Shown: positions 1-5,676 of the stretch, piece by piece
Layout: every line of letters starts with the position of its first letter
Position numbering within the stretch: position 1 is the first letter of the stretch
From: Methylococcaceae bacterium
GTDB taxonomy: Bacteria; Pseudomonadota; Gammaproteobacteria; Methylococcales; Methylococcaceae
DNA: 5,710 nt
Assembly: GCA_028678445.1 (NCBI GenBank)
Contig: JAJRDJ010000155.1
Span: 1-5,710, forward strand
Direction: 5' to 3'
Program-made: the position numbers and the translations under genes
Notes under the pieces: generated by a model
The model's database searches: none
Told to the model about the DNA's origin: nothing
The model's input: the letters and a program-made list of their open reading frames with translations, nothing else

Positions 1-2523
1 ATTCAGGAGTGGAATTCCAAACCCACGCCGGCGCTGTGGAGCAGCCTGAGCTTCATGAATGTCGCGATGATTTCGGTCTTCGTAGCGTTCACCATCGGCT
101 GGATTCGGTTAGGCTTCACGGGTGCCCGCGAACTGTTTCCCGATCTGCAGGCAAAGCTGGGTTCATTCGGCTATCTGGTCGCACCCGTTCTACGTTTCTG
201 CCTGGCCTGGGTGCTGATCTCCTCCGCATTCGGCCTGGAGCCGCGTTACGGTGTGGAGAGGCTGACCTCGCCGACCCTGTTTGCCCCGGATCTGGATTTG
301 CGGGCGATAGCGCCGGGGATGCTCGGACTACGCTGGTTGGAGTTTGTGCTGGGGCTGGGTTTTTTGCTGGGTCTCTATGTGCGGATTTGCGCGGCCGGTC
401 TGCTGTTGCTCGTCGCTATGGGCACCGTGTTGTTCCAGTCATCCATCTTCGCCTATGCCGGCGCCCTGAGCGGGACCGCGATCTACCTACTGATGCAGGG
501 TCCGGGCAGTTTGTTCCTGCCGTTGCCGACGCACCCCGCTTTCCAGCCGTTGCAGGCCGACCTTGCCGGCGTACCCCGCCAGCGGGCGCAGGCCATCATG
601 CGGGTACTGACAGGGATCAATATTTTCTACTTGGCCGTCGCCTTCAAGGTGCTCCAGCCCAATCTGGCCATCGCCATCCTGACTATCCATGACATCCGCC
701 TACTGGGCATGGGGCCGGAAACCAGCACACTGCTGATGACGCTGGTGGAGTTCACCTCTGGCATCCTGATCATCGCTGGCATCCTGTTGCGACCGCTTTC
801 ACTGTTTTTCCTCGGCGCTTTTCTGTTGTTCGCGGCTCTGCTTCCGGAGAGCTGGATGGCGCATGCACTGTTCTACGGTGTCATGCTTTCCTTTTTATTC
901 AATGGTGCGGGACATTTCGCCATGCCTGAAGCGAAAGATAAAACAGCCAATATCGTGATCATTGGCGGAACGGTGGCGGCTATCCATGCCGCCATGAAAA
1001 TTGAGCGGTTGATCGGCCAGTACACGAATGTCCGGCTTACCCTGATCCATGATCAGCCCAACGTGCTGTTCTATCCGCTGCTACCGGAAGTGATCGGCGG
1101 CACCATGCAGCCTGGCAACGCGGTCAACCCCATCCGGCGGGTGCTGCCGCAGACCCGGGTGATCCTCGGCGAGGTGACCGATATCGATAGCCAGTCCCGG
1201 GTGGTCAAGGTGCATCGCGCTGACGAAAAGCCGCTGGAGATTCACTACGACGAGTTGGTGCTGGCGCTGTTCCTCGTGCCGAACCTCAATCGCCTACCCG
1301 GACTCATGGCGCATGCGACGCCCATCAATTCCGTGGGGGATGCCCTGCACATCCGCAAGCTGATCATGGACCGCGTCGAGCAGGCCGAACTGGACGATTC
1401 GCCCGAACATCGCGAGCGTGCGCTCACCTTTGCCGTCGTCGGTTCGGGGCAACGCGCCTGTGCGACGGCCGTCGAGATTTCCGCCATGCTGGAAACGGCG
1501 AAGACCTCCTACCCCGTTCTTCGGGAGCATGGCTGGCAAGTCCATCTCTATGAAGACACCCACGTGCCGTTCAGCGACTTCGAGGCGGACATCAAGCCCC
1601 GGGTCAATGGGGAATTGGCCAGGGCCGGGGTGAAGCTGTTCCGGGATCGCGAAGTGGTCGCCGTGACCCCTGACAGCCTGGTCTTCGCGGATGGGCAACG
1701 CCAGGCCGTGAGCCTGGTTGTCAACAGCTGCTTCATGCTACCCAAGGCGCGGATCGATGGGCAGGCGTTTACCTGGCCATTGGCGACGGAGACGGATTTG
1801 CGCTTCAAGGAACGCCCGCATATTTGGGTGACCGCCGCCACCCAGAGCGTGGAGGCGGGGCAGCCCAGACGCTACCTGACGCTCTCCGACTGGATGGACC
1901 TGGGGCGCGCCGCCGGGCAGAACGCCTGGGCGGCCTCGCAAGCCTTCGACACCCAGGCGTTCTGCTTCCGCAAACGCTGGGTGCTGCCCTTCAACATGGG
2001 GCGGCGCTCGATTTGCCGGGTGGCGGGTTTGCTGGTCAGTGGACTGCCCGCCTGGTTCCTCTCGCGCATGAGCAACCTGGCCACCATGCCGGGGCTGGAG
2101 CGCAATCTCCGGATTCTCATCGACTGGACCCTGGACGTGCCGTTCCGCGCCGATATCGCCGTGCTGGCGCCTGATGCGACCAACAAGCTCCAGCGCCTGC
2201 ATCTGGAGGAGGGTGACGTCGTCATTCGCCAGGGCGACCCGGGCGACATGGCCTACATTATCCAGTCCGGGCGTGTCGAGGTTCTCAAGAACGGCAAACG
2301 GGTCGGCGAACTGGGCGGCGGCGATTTCTTCGGTGAAATCGCCCTGGTCAGCGACATCAAGCGAACCGCCACGGTGCGCTGCACCGCCCCCTGTGAGTTG
2401 ACGGTACTGAGCCGGGATGATTTCCAGTCGCTCCTGGCCGGTTCCAGCGTCGTGGCGCGGGCCATCCAGCAACAAATCGAGCAGCGCTCCAGCCGCATGA
2501 AGCTCAAATTCTGGAGCGCTTGA
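1..2523 (+). CDS. DoxX-like membrane / degenerate NDH-2-like / cyclic-nucleotide-binding fusion protein (5' partial)
   Basis: The frame is open to base 1 and the 18 codons before the first ATG (base 55) hold no start codon. That ATG has only a distant GGAG (38-41, 13-nt gap) and falls in a hydrophobic run, so the true start probably lies upstream. Numbering from the ATG gives 822 residues. Residues 1-290 hold about eight hydrophobic segments in a DoxX-like pattern. Residues 298-700 follow the type II NADH dehydrogenase layout, including FYPLLPEVIGG (339-349), NPIRR (358-362) and the C-terminal PFNMGRR...DWTLD region (645-694). Cofactor motifs are eroded: GGTVAA at 304-309, F406 in place of the glycine after LAL, GSGQRACA at 463-470, and AA (594-595) where Gly-Asp is expected. 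Residues 712-800 are a cyclic-nucleotide-binding domain with an intact phosphate-binding cassette (FGEIAL, E761, R770). I infer a cAMP-responsive membrane protein with a non-catalytic oxidoreductase-like core. The DoxX label rests on topology and a few residues, so it is less certain than the other two parts. Confidence 0.88.
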   Translation: MQEWNSKPTPALWSSLSFMNVAMISVFVAFTIGWIRLGFTGARELFPDLQAKLGSFGYLVAPVLRFCLAWVLISSAFGLEPRYGVERLTSPTLFAPDLDLRAIAPGMLGLRWLEFVLGLGFLLGLYVRICAAGLLLLVAMGTVLFQSSIFAYAGALSGTAIYLLMQGPGSLFLPLPTHPAFQPLQADLAGVPRQRAQAIMRVLTGINIFYLAVAFKVLQPNLAIAILTIHDIRLLGMGPETSTLLMTLVEFTSGILIIAGILLRPLSLFFLGAFLLFAALLPESWMAHALFYGVMLSFLFNGAGHFAMPEAKDKTANIVIIGGTVAAIHAAMKIERLIGQYTNVRLTLIHDQPNVLFYPLLPEVIGGTMQPGNAVNPIRRVLPQTRVILGEVTDIDSQSRVVKVHRADEKPLEIHYDELVLALFLVPNLNRLPGLMAHATPINSVGDALHIRKLIMDRVEQAELDDSPEHRERALTFAVVGSGQRACATAVEISAMLETAKTSYPVLREHGWQVHLYEDTHVPFSDFEADIKPRVNGELARAGVKLFRDREVVAVTPDSLVFADGQRQAVSLVVNSCFMLPKARIDGQAFTWPLATETDLRFKERPHIWVTAATQSVEAGQPRRYLTLSDWMDLGRAAGQNAWAASQAFDTQAFCFRKRWVLPFNMGRRSICRVAGLLVSGLPAWFLSRMSNLATMPGLERNLRILIDWTLDVPFRADIAVLAPDATNKLQRLHLEEGDVVIRQGDPGDMAYIIQSGRVEVLKNGKRVGELGGGDFFGEIALVSDIKRTATVRCTAPCELTVLSRDDFQSLLAGSSVVARAIQQQIEQRSSRMKLKFWSA

Positions 2524-2533
2524 CCCGCTTGAA

Positions 2534-2550
2534 CCGGGCTGTTGGCCCGG
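2534..2550 (+). other. Short GC-rich hairpin after the membrane fusion gene
   Basis: CCGGGC (2534-2539) and GCCCGG (2545-2550) form a perfect 6-bp inverted repeat around the 5-nt loop TGTTG, 10 bases after the stop codon. No T-run follows, so it is not a canonical intrinsic terminator. It could weaken read-through or protect the 3' end of the mRNA. Otherwise the 154-bp gap before the cyclase gene shows only the operator-like site listed separately and the cyclase ribosome-binding site. Confidence 0.3.
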
Positions 2551-2576
2551 ACTCACCGACGTCGCCGCCAAGCCCA

Positions 2577-2590
2577 TTGAGATCGATCAC
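2577..2590. promoter_or_regulatory. Candidate CRP/FNR-family operator upstream of the cyclase gene
   Basis: TTGAG-ATCG-ATCAC keeps the TGA-N6-TCA core shared by CRP and FNR family sites. It matches the FNR consensus TTGAT-N4-ATCAA at eight of ten positions. Against the CRP consensus TGTGA-N6-TCACA the right half fits at four of five and the left half at three of five. It lies about 87 bases before the cyclase ATG. No clear -35/-10 pair could be placed beside it, and such short degenerate sites occur by chance. Confidence 0.22.
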
Positions 2591-2677
2591 TACAACAAGG
2601 GTAGCCGCATTCCGCGAGCCGCCCAGGGAAAGGGCCGGGGCGAAAGCCACCGTCCCGATCATGAGGAGAGGCAAGGT

Positions 2678-3739
2678 ATGAAGCGAATCATGTACATCAG
2701 TACCACGACCAGCAAGCTCAGCGATGCGGAGGTCGAAGAAATCGGGCGCAAGTCGACGTTCAATAATGCGAAGGTCGGGGTCACTGGCATCCTGTTGTCC
2801 GCCCATGAGTTTTTCTTCCAGATCCTCGAAGGCCGGGAAGAAGATGTCGATCAGGTTCTGGAGCGCATCCGGCGGGATATCCGGCATGAGGGCGTGCTGA
2901 TTCTGAAGGCGGAGCATGACGTCAAACAGCGCCTGTTCGGCAATTGGTCCATGAAAACAGTCCGGCTGGATGGCATCAGCGATGTGCTGATTCAGGCGAT
3001 CCGCATCATGCTGGAGAACATCACCGAATCCCACCGTATCATCGAGCGTTACACCCAGCCCGCCGTCCTGCAGTTCATGACCGAGGGCATCAACCCTCTC
3101 ACCGTGCCCGTGATGAAGCGTGAGCAAATCATCCTCTTCAGCGATATCGTGGCATTTTCGCATCTCTCCGGTCTGTTCCCGGTGGAGGAAGTCGCGGCGC
3201 TGGTCAATCTTTTCCTCGACACCTGTTCGCGGAAAATCGTAGCGCATGGCGGCCAGGTCACCAAGTATGTGGGCGATTGCGTCGTGGCCCACTTCCCGCC
3301 TGACAAATCGGATCAGGCGCTGCATGCGTGTCTGGAGACCCTGCGGGAAATCAAGGTATTGCGCCAGTCGGCCGGAGAGTGCCGTTTGCAGAGGTTTCTC
3401 TACTGCGGCTTTGGCCTGAGCAAGGGTCCGGTCATTGAAGGCAATATCGGTTCATCGATCAAGATGGATTACACGGTGCTGGGCGATATCGTCAACCTGG
3501 CCGCCCGGCTGGAAAGCCTCACTCGTGAGATCGGCAAGGCCATCGCGATCAGTGAGTCCGTGCGGGATGCCTGCTGCGAAGCTTGGGAGTTTGTCCGTGC
3601 GGGCGAGTTCCAGCTCAAGGGACAAAGTACATCACAGCCCATCTATACCATCACCGATCCGCTCGTGGATGACATCAAGACCTACCAGGCTATTTTGCTG
3701 GAAGCTGGACAGGGGAATTGTGATCTGCCCGTAAAATGA
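2678..3739 (+). CDS. Blue-light-activated adenylyl cyclase (BLUF domain + class III cyclase), bPAC-like
   Basis: Predicted cytoplasmic photoreceptor enzyme that converts ATP to cAMP under blue light. Residues 1-100 are a BLUF flavin domain: Y6 in MYIS, N30 in FNNA, Q48 in FFFQILEG, and W90/M92 in NWSM are all present, so a normal photocycle is expected. Residues about 101-145 form the linker (ESHRIIERY, EGINPLTV) and residues 148-325 the class III cyclase domain. Metal-binding D156 (LFSDIVAFS) and D200 (VGDCVVA) are intact, as are the adenine-selecting K196, D264 and T266 and the transition-state N273 and R277 (NLAARLE). From memory, each sits one position below its counterpart in Beggiatoa bPAC, and the length (353) is close to bPAC's 350. 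The start is supported by GAGGAG at 2663-2668 with a 9-nt gap. The frame stays open upstream but has no earlier start codon. It lies between a protein with a cyclic-nucleotide-binding domain and a metallo-hydrolase, which fits a local cAMP circuit. Activity itself is inferred. Confidence 0.96.
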   Translation: MKRIMYISTTTSKLSDAEVEEIGRKSTFNNAKVGVTGILLSAHEFFFQILEGREEDVDQVLERIRRDIRHEGVLILKAEHDVKQRLFGNWSMKTVRLDGISDVLIQAIRIMLENITESHRIIERYTQPAVLQFMTEGINPLTVPVMKREQIILFSDIVAFSHLSGLFPVEEVAALVNLFLDTCSRKIVAHGGQVTKYVGDCVVAHFPPDKSDQALHACLETLREIKVLRQSAGECRLQRFLYCGFGLSKGPVIEGNIGSSIKMDYTVLGDIVNLAARLESLTREIGKAIAISESVRDACCEAWEFVRAGEFQLKGQSTSQPIYTITDPLVDDIKTYQAILLEAGQGNCDLPVK

Positions 3740-3801
3740 TGAGTATTAAATGACCCGCTCCGCGCGGCGCCACCAGCAACGCTGAACCCCCTTGAGGGAC
3801 C

Positions 3802-5049
3802 ATGGACCAAACCGAAACCACTTTGCGCATTCTGCTGCTGGAAGGCAACGAACGGCAACGCGAGGCTCTGGCCGTATCGACCGGTCAGCCAGGCGTGGAA
3901 CTCCTGTGTCCGCCACCGAATGCTTCCTTGCTCCAGCAGATTGGCGAAGCTTCCCCCCGGTATCTTTTCCTGGATGGCGACCTCCTGGACTGCGCCGGCT
4001 ATCAGGTGTTGACGGCCCTCCGCGATCAGCCTGGACTACAGGATGTCCGTGTCGTGATGATGGCCGACGGGTCGCCCGCCGCGCGCGCCCGCGCCTTTGA
4101 CGCTGGCGCCGATGAGGTGCTGGTGAAACCCTATACCCGCGCCGAGGTGCTGGACACCGTGGCCAAGGTCGAGCGGTTCCAGTTCACCTTCTGGGGCACG
4201 CGGGGCACCTTGCCCCTGACGGGAGAGGCCGCGCTCCGGTACGGCGGTAATACCTCCTGTCTCGGGCTCGATGTCGGCTGCGACCGTCACTTCGTCTTTG
4301 ATGCGGGCACCGGTCTACGCCGTTACTCACGCCATTTGCTGGAACGGCAGGGCGGCAAGTTTGACGGGCGAGTCTTCATCACTCATCCGCACTGGGATCA
4401 TCTCAATTGCCTGCCGTTCTTCAGTCCCTTTTATATTCCGGGCAACCACATCAGCCTGATGGGTCCTCCCCAAGGCGATCGTTCCTTCCGGAAACTCCTG
4501 GACGGGCAGATGGATGGGACCTATTTCCCCATTACGGTCGAGGCGTTCGGGGCCGACGTCACCTATGGCGACATGCTGGAAGGAGAATACCGCTTCGATG
4601 GCGTCACGCTGAAGGCGTTTCACCTGAGCCATCCGGGTTACTGCCTGGGCTATCGCATTGAACGATTCGGCCGCTCCGTGGCCTATATCACCGATAATGA
4701 ACTGGGGAATATCCAGGCGGGTGACGACTATATCGAGCGCCTGGTGGGCTTCCTTCACGGAGTGGACATGCTGATCCATGACACGGCTTATTTTGATCAC
4801 GAGTACCCGGGCAAGATTAACTGGGGCCATTCCAGTATCAGCCAGGTTGTCCGGCTGGCCCATGCGGCCAAGGTCGGGAAATTATTCCTGTTCCATCACG
4901 ACCCCGAACATGGCGACCGCGAGTTGGAGCTCAAATTAGCGGAGGCAACCCGACTGGCTGATGAACTGGGTTCCACGGTCGAGTGCCTGCTGGCTTGCGA
5001 GGGGGACGTCTGGGATCTCCGAACCCTGGAGCGAGTCCCGGCGGTCTGA
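3802..5049 (+). CDS. Degenerate receiver domain fused to a metallo-beta-lactamase-fold hydrolase
   Basis: Residues 1-124 resemble a response-regulator receiver: possible phospho-acceptor D58 (FLDGDLLDCAGY) and K109 (VKPY) are present, but the usual acidic pair is E14-G15 and the switch Thr/Ser is A88, so phosphorylation may be weak or lost. Residues 126-415 are a metallo-beta-lactamase fold, opening with FWGTRGT and GGNTSC. Zinc ligands are visible: H195, H197, D199 and H200 (THPHWDHL), H277 (LSHPGY), D298 (YITDNE) and H365 or H366 (LFHHDP). The 21-residue spacing H277-D298 equals that between the matching ligands in PhnP, as remembered. This places it with the RNase Z, PhnP and class II cyclic phosphodiesterase type of hydrolases. 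No signal peptide, so cytoplasmic. ATG 3802 follows GAGGG (3794-3798) closely, with a 3-nt gap, 62 bases after the cyclase. Cyclic-nucleotide hydrolysis is suggested only by fold and neighbours; another phosphodiester or RNA substrate is possible. Confidence 0.9.
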   Translation: MDQTETTLRILLLEGNERQREALAVSTGQPGVELLCPPPNASLLQQIGEASPRYLFLDGDLLDCAGYQVLTALRDQPGLQDVRVVMMADGSPAARARAFDAGADEVLVKPYTRAEVLDTVAKVERFQFTFWGTRGTLPLTGEAALRYGGNTSCLGLDVGCDRHFVFDAGTGLRRYSRHLLERQGGKFDGRVFITHPHWDHLNCLPFFSPFYIPGNHISLMGPPQGDRSFRKLLDGQMDGTYFPITVEAFGADVTYGDMLEGEYRFDGVTLKAFHLSHPGYCLGYRIERFGRSVAYITDNELGNIQAGDDYIERLVGFLHGVDMLIHDTAYFDHEYPGKINWGHSSISQVVRLAHAAKVGKLFLFHHDPEHGDRELELKLAEATRLADELGSTVECLLACEGDVWDLRTLERVPAV

Positions 5050-5064
5050 TCACAGCCGTGATTA
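5047..5064. other. Small inverted repeat overlapping the hydrolase stop codon
   Basis: ATCAC (5049-5053) and GTGAT (5058-5062) are perfect inverted arms around AGCC, extendable by a G-T wobble and one T-A pair. No T-run follows, so it is a weak terminator candidate at best. The arm order is opposite to a CRP or FNR site. The rest of the gap to the cytochrome (5065-5138) holds the 10-bp palindrome ATGAATTCAT (5081-5090) and a second TGAATTC (5107-5113). I could not place a promoter there with confidence. Confidence 0.2.
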
Positions 5065-5138
5065 CGGTTTATCCAAACCCATGAATTCATCGGTGAGTGG
5101 CGCCCCTGAATTCTTAATCCACCCGCCACACGACTAAT

Positions 5139-5142
5139 GGAG
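5139..5142 (+). promoter_or_regulatory. Ribosome-binding site that sets the cytochrome start
   Basis: GGAG lies 6 nt before the ATG at 5149. An in-frame ATG at 5137 overlaps this site and has no comparable sequence in front of it, so translation most likely begins at 5149. Confidence 0.7.
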
Positions 5143-5148
5143 AACATT

Positions 5149-5454
5149 ATGAAACTGATAACCCTATTGGCTTTCGCCGCCAGTCTGAACCTGATGATGC
5201 AACCGGCCAACGCCGATGAAGCCCTGGCCAAGAGCAAGGGCTGCATGGGTTGCCACGGGATCGACAAGAAGATCGTGGGACCCGCCTACAAGGACGTAGC
5301 CCAAAAATATGCCGGCCAGAACGTGGTCGACACGCTCAGCCAGAAGGTGATCAAGGGTGGTGGCGGGGTTTGGGGTCAGATGCCCATGCCACCCAATGCC
5401 GTCAGTCCCGAAGAGTCCAAGAAACTGGTCGAATGGATTCTGAGCTTGAAGTGA
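5149..5454 (+). CDS. Periplasmic monohaem cytochrome c, c-551/c8 family
   Basis: A 101-residue class I cytochrome c that shuttles single electrons in the periplasm. Residues 1-22 are a signal peptide (MKL, hydrophobic core, predicted cleavage after ANA and before DEA), leaving a mature protein of about 79 residues; Pseudomonas c-551 is 82. The haem-binding CMGCH is at 32-36 with H36 as axial ligand, and the distal ligand is M80 in MPMPPNAV. GPAYKDVA (44-51), GVWG (73-76) and the terminal helix EWILSLK are family hallmarks. Start at 5149 is preferred over the in-frame ATG at 5137 because GGAG overlaps the earlier codon. It is 99 bases from the hydrolase gene and may have its own promoter, so membership in the cAMP cluster is doubtful. 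Partners could be a bc1 complex and a terminal oxidase, a nitrite reductase or sulfur-oxidation enzymes; the window does not tell which. Confidence 0.95.
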   Translation: MKLITLLAFAASLNLMMQPANADEALAKSKGCMGCHGIDKKIVGPAYKDVAQKYAGQNVVDTLSQKVIKGGGGVWGQMPMPPNAVSPEESKKLVEWILSLK

Positions 5455-5484
5455 GTTGAGATAGCCCGCCATCCGGGACGGTCA

Positions 5485-5510
5485 TGATCGGATAGGGTTA
5501 TGGCCGATCA
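5485..5510. other. Inverted repeat downstream of the cytochrome gene
   Basis: TGATCGG (5485-5491) and CCGATCA (5504-5510) are perfect 7-bp inverted arms with a 12-nt spacer, starting 31 bases after the cytochrome stop. It could be a transcript-end hairpin or a protein-binding palindrome. The missing T-run argues against a standard intrinsic terminator. Confidence 0.3.
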
Positions 5511-5599
5511 CGGGACACCCGCCAGTGATCTCCAATCGCATCCGTGCGTTAACCGCGCGAAAACCGCCCCTATGGCTGGTCCAGCGTCCTAACGAATAA

Positions 5600-5636
5600 G
5601 GTTAGATCGCGCGAGGAACGAGCCGCGATCTGAACC
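5600..5636 (+). promoter_or_regulatory. Strong stem-loop in the leader of the TusD-like gene
   Basis: Bases 5600-5611 pair with 5624-5636 to give 12 base pairs (GGTT plus AGATCGCG against CGCGATCT plus AACC) with a single bulged G at 5632 and a 12-nt loop (5612-5623) that contains AGGAA. A competing 5-bp stem, CTAAC (5589-5593) with GTTAG (5601-5605), uses part of the same left arm, so the two are mutually exclusive. No T-run follows, which makes a leader or mRNA-processing structure likelier than a terminator. I do not recognise a known riboswitch class here. Confidence 0.5.
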
Positions 5637-5664
5637 GACTGTTGGACGAGCCCGGCCCCGGAGT

Positions 5665-5670
5665 GGGAGG
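5665..5670 (+). promoter_or_regulatory. Ribosome-binding site of the TusD-like gene
   Basis: GGGAGG sits 6 nt before the ATG at 5677, the best-spaced Shine-Dalgarno sequence in the window. Its last two bases are also the first two of the right arm of the 10-bp inverted repeat (5669-5678). Confidence 0.75.
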
Positions 5671-5676
5671 CGGGCT

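Noticed and set aside
9..692. A 227-codon plus-strand frame overlapping the start of the membrane protein
   Set aside because: It is out of frame with a clear multi-pass membrane protein and its translation is Arg/Gly/Ala-rich without any family resemblance.
2522..2677. Open frame continuing upstream of the cyclase ATG, as if the cyclase had an N-terminal extension or was fused to the previous gene
   Set aside because: There is no ATG, GTG or TTG in the open stretch, while ATG 2678 has a good ribosome-binding site and gives an N-terminus equivalent to bPAC.
1738..3325. Two long minus-strand open frames of 279 and 273 codons, antisense to the fusion gene and the cyclase
   Set aside because: Both lie opposite strongly supported genes, show no recognisable domain, and are rich in the Arg/Gly/Asp/His typical of antisense frames in GC-rich DNA.
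2521..3759. Nine-base repeat TGACCCGCT after the fusion gene (2521) and after the cyclase (3751)
   Set aside because: Only two copies of nine bases, flanks do not match, and one copy includes a stop codon; best explained by chance.
5049..5062. ATCAC-N4-GTGAT considered as a CRP or FNR operator for the cytochrome gene
   Set aside because: The half-sites are in the opposite order to TGTGA-N6-TCACA and TTGAT-N4-ATCAA, so it does not fit either regulator.
5500..5592. A 30-codon open frame in the last intergenic region, starting MADHGTPAS
   Set aside because: It lacks a convincing ribosome-binding site and any family pattern, and it is short enough to occur by chance.
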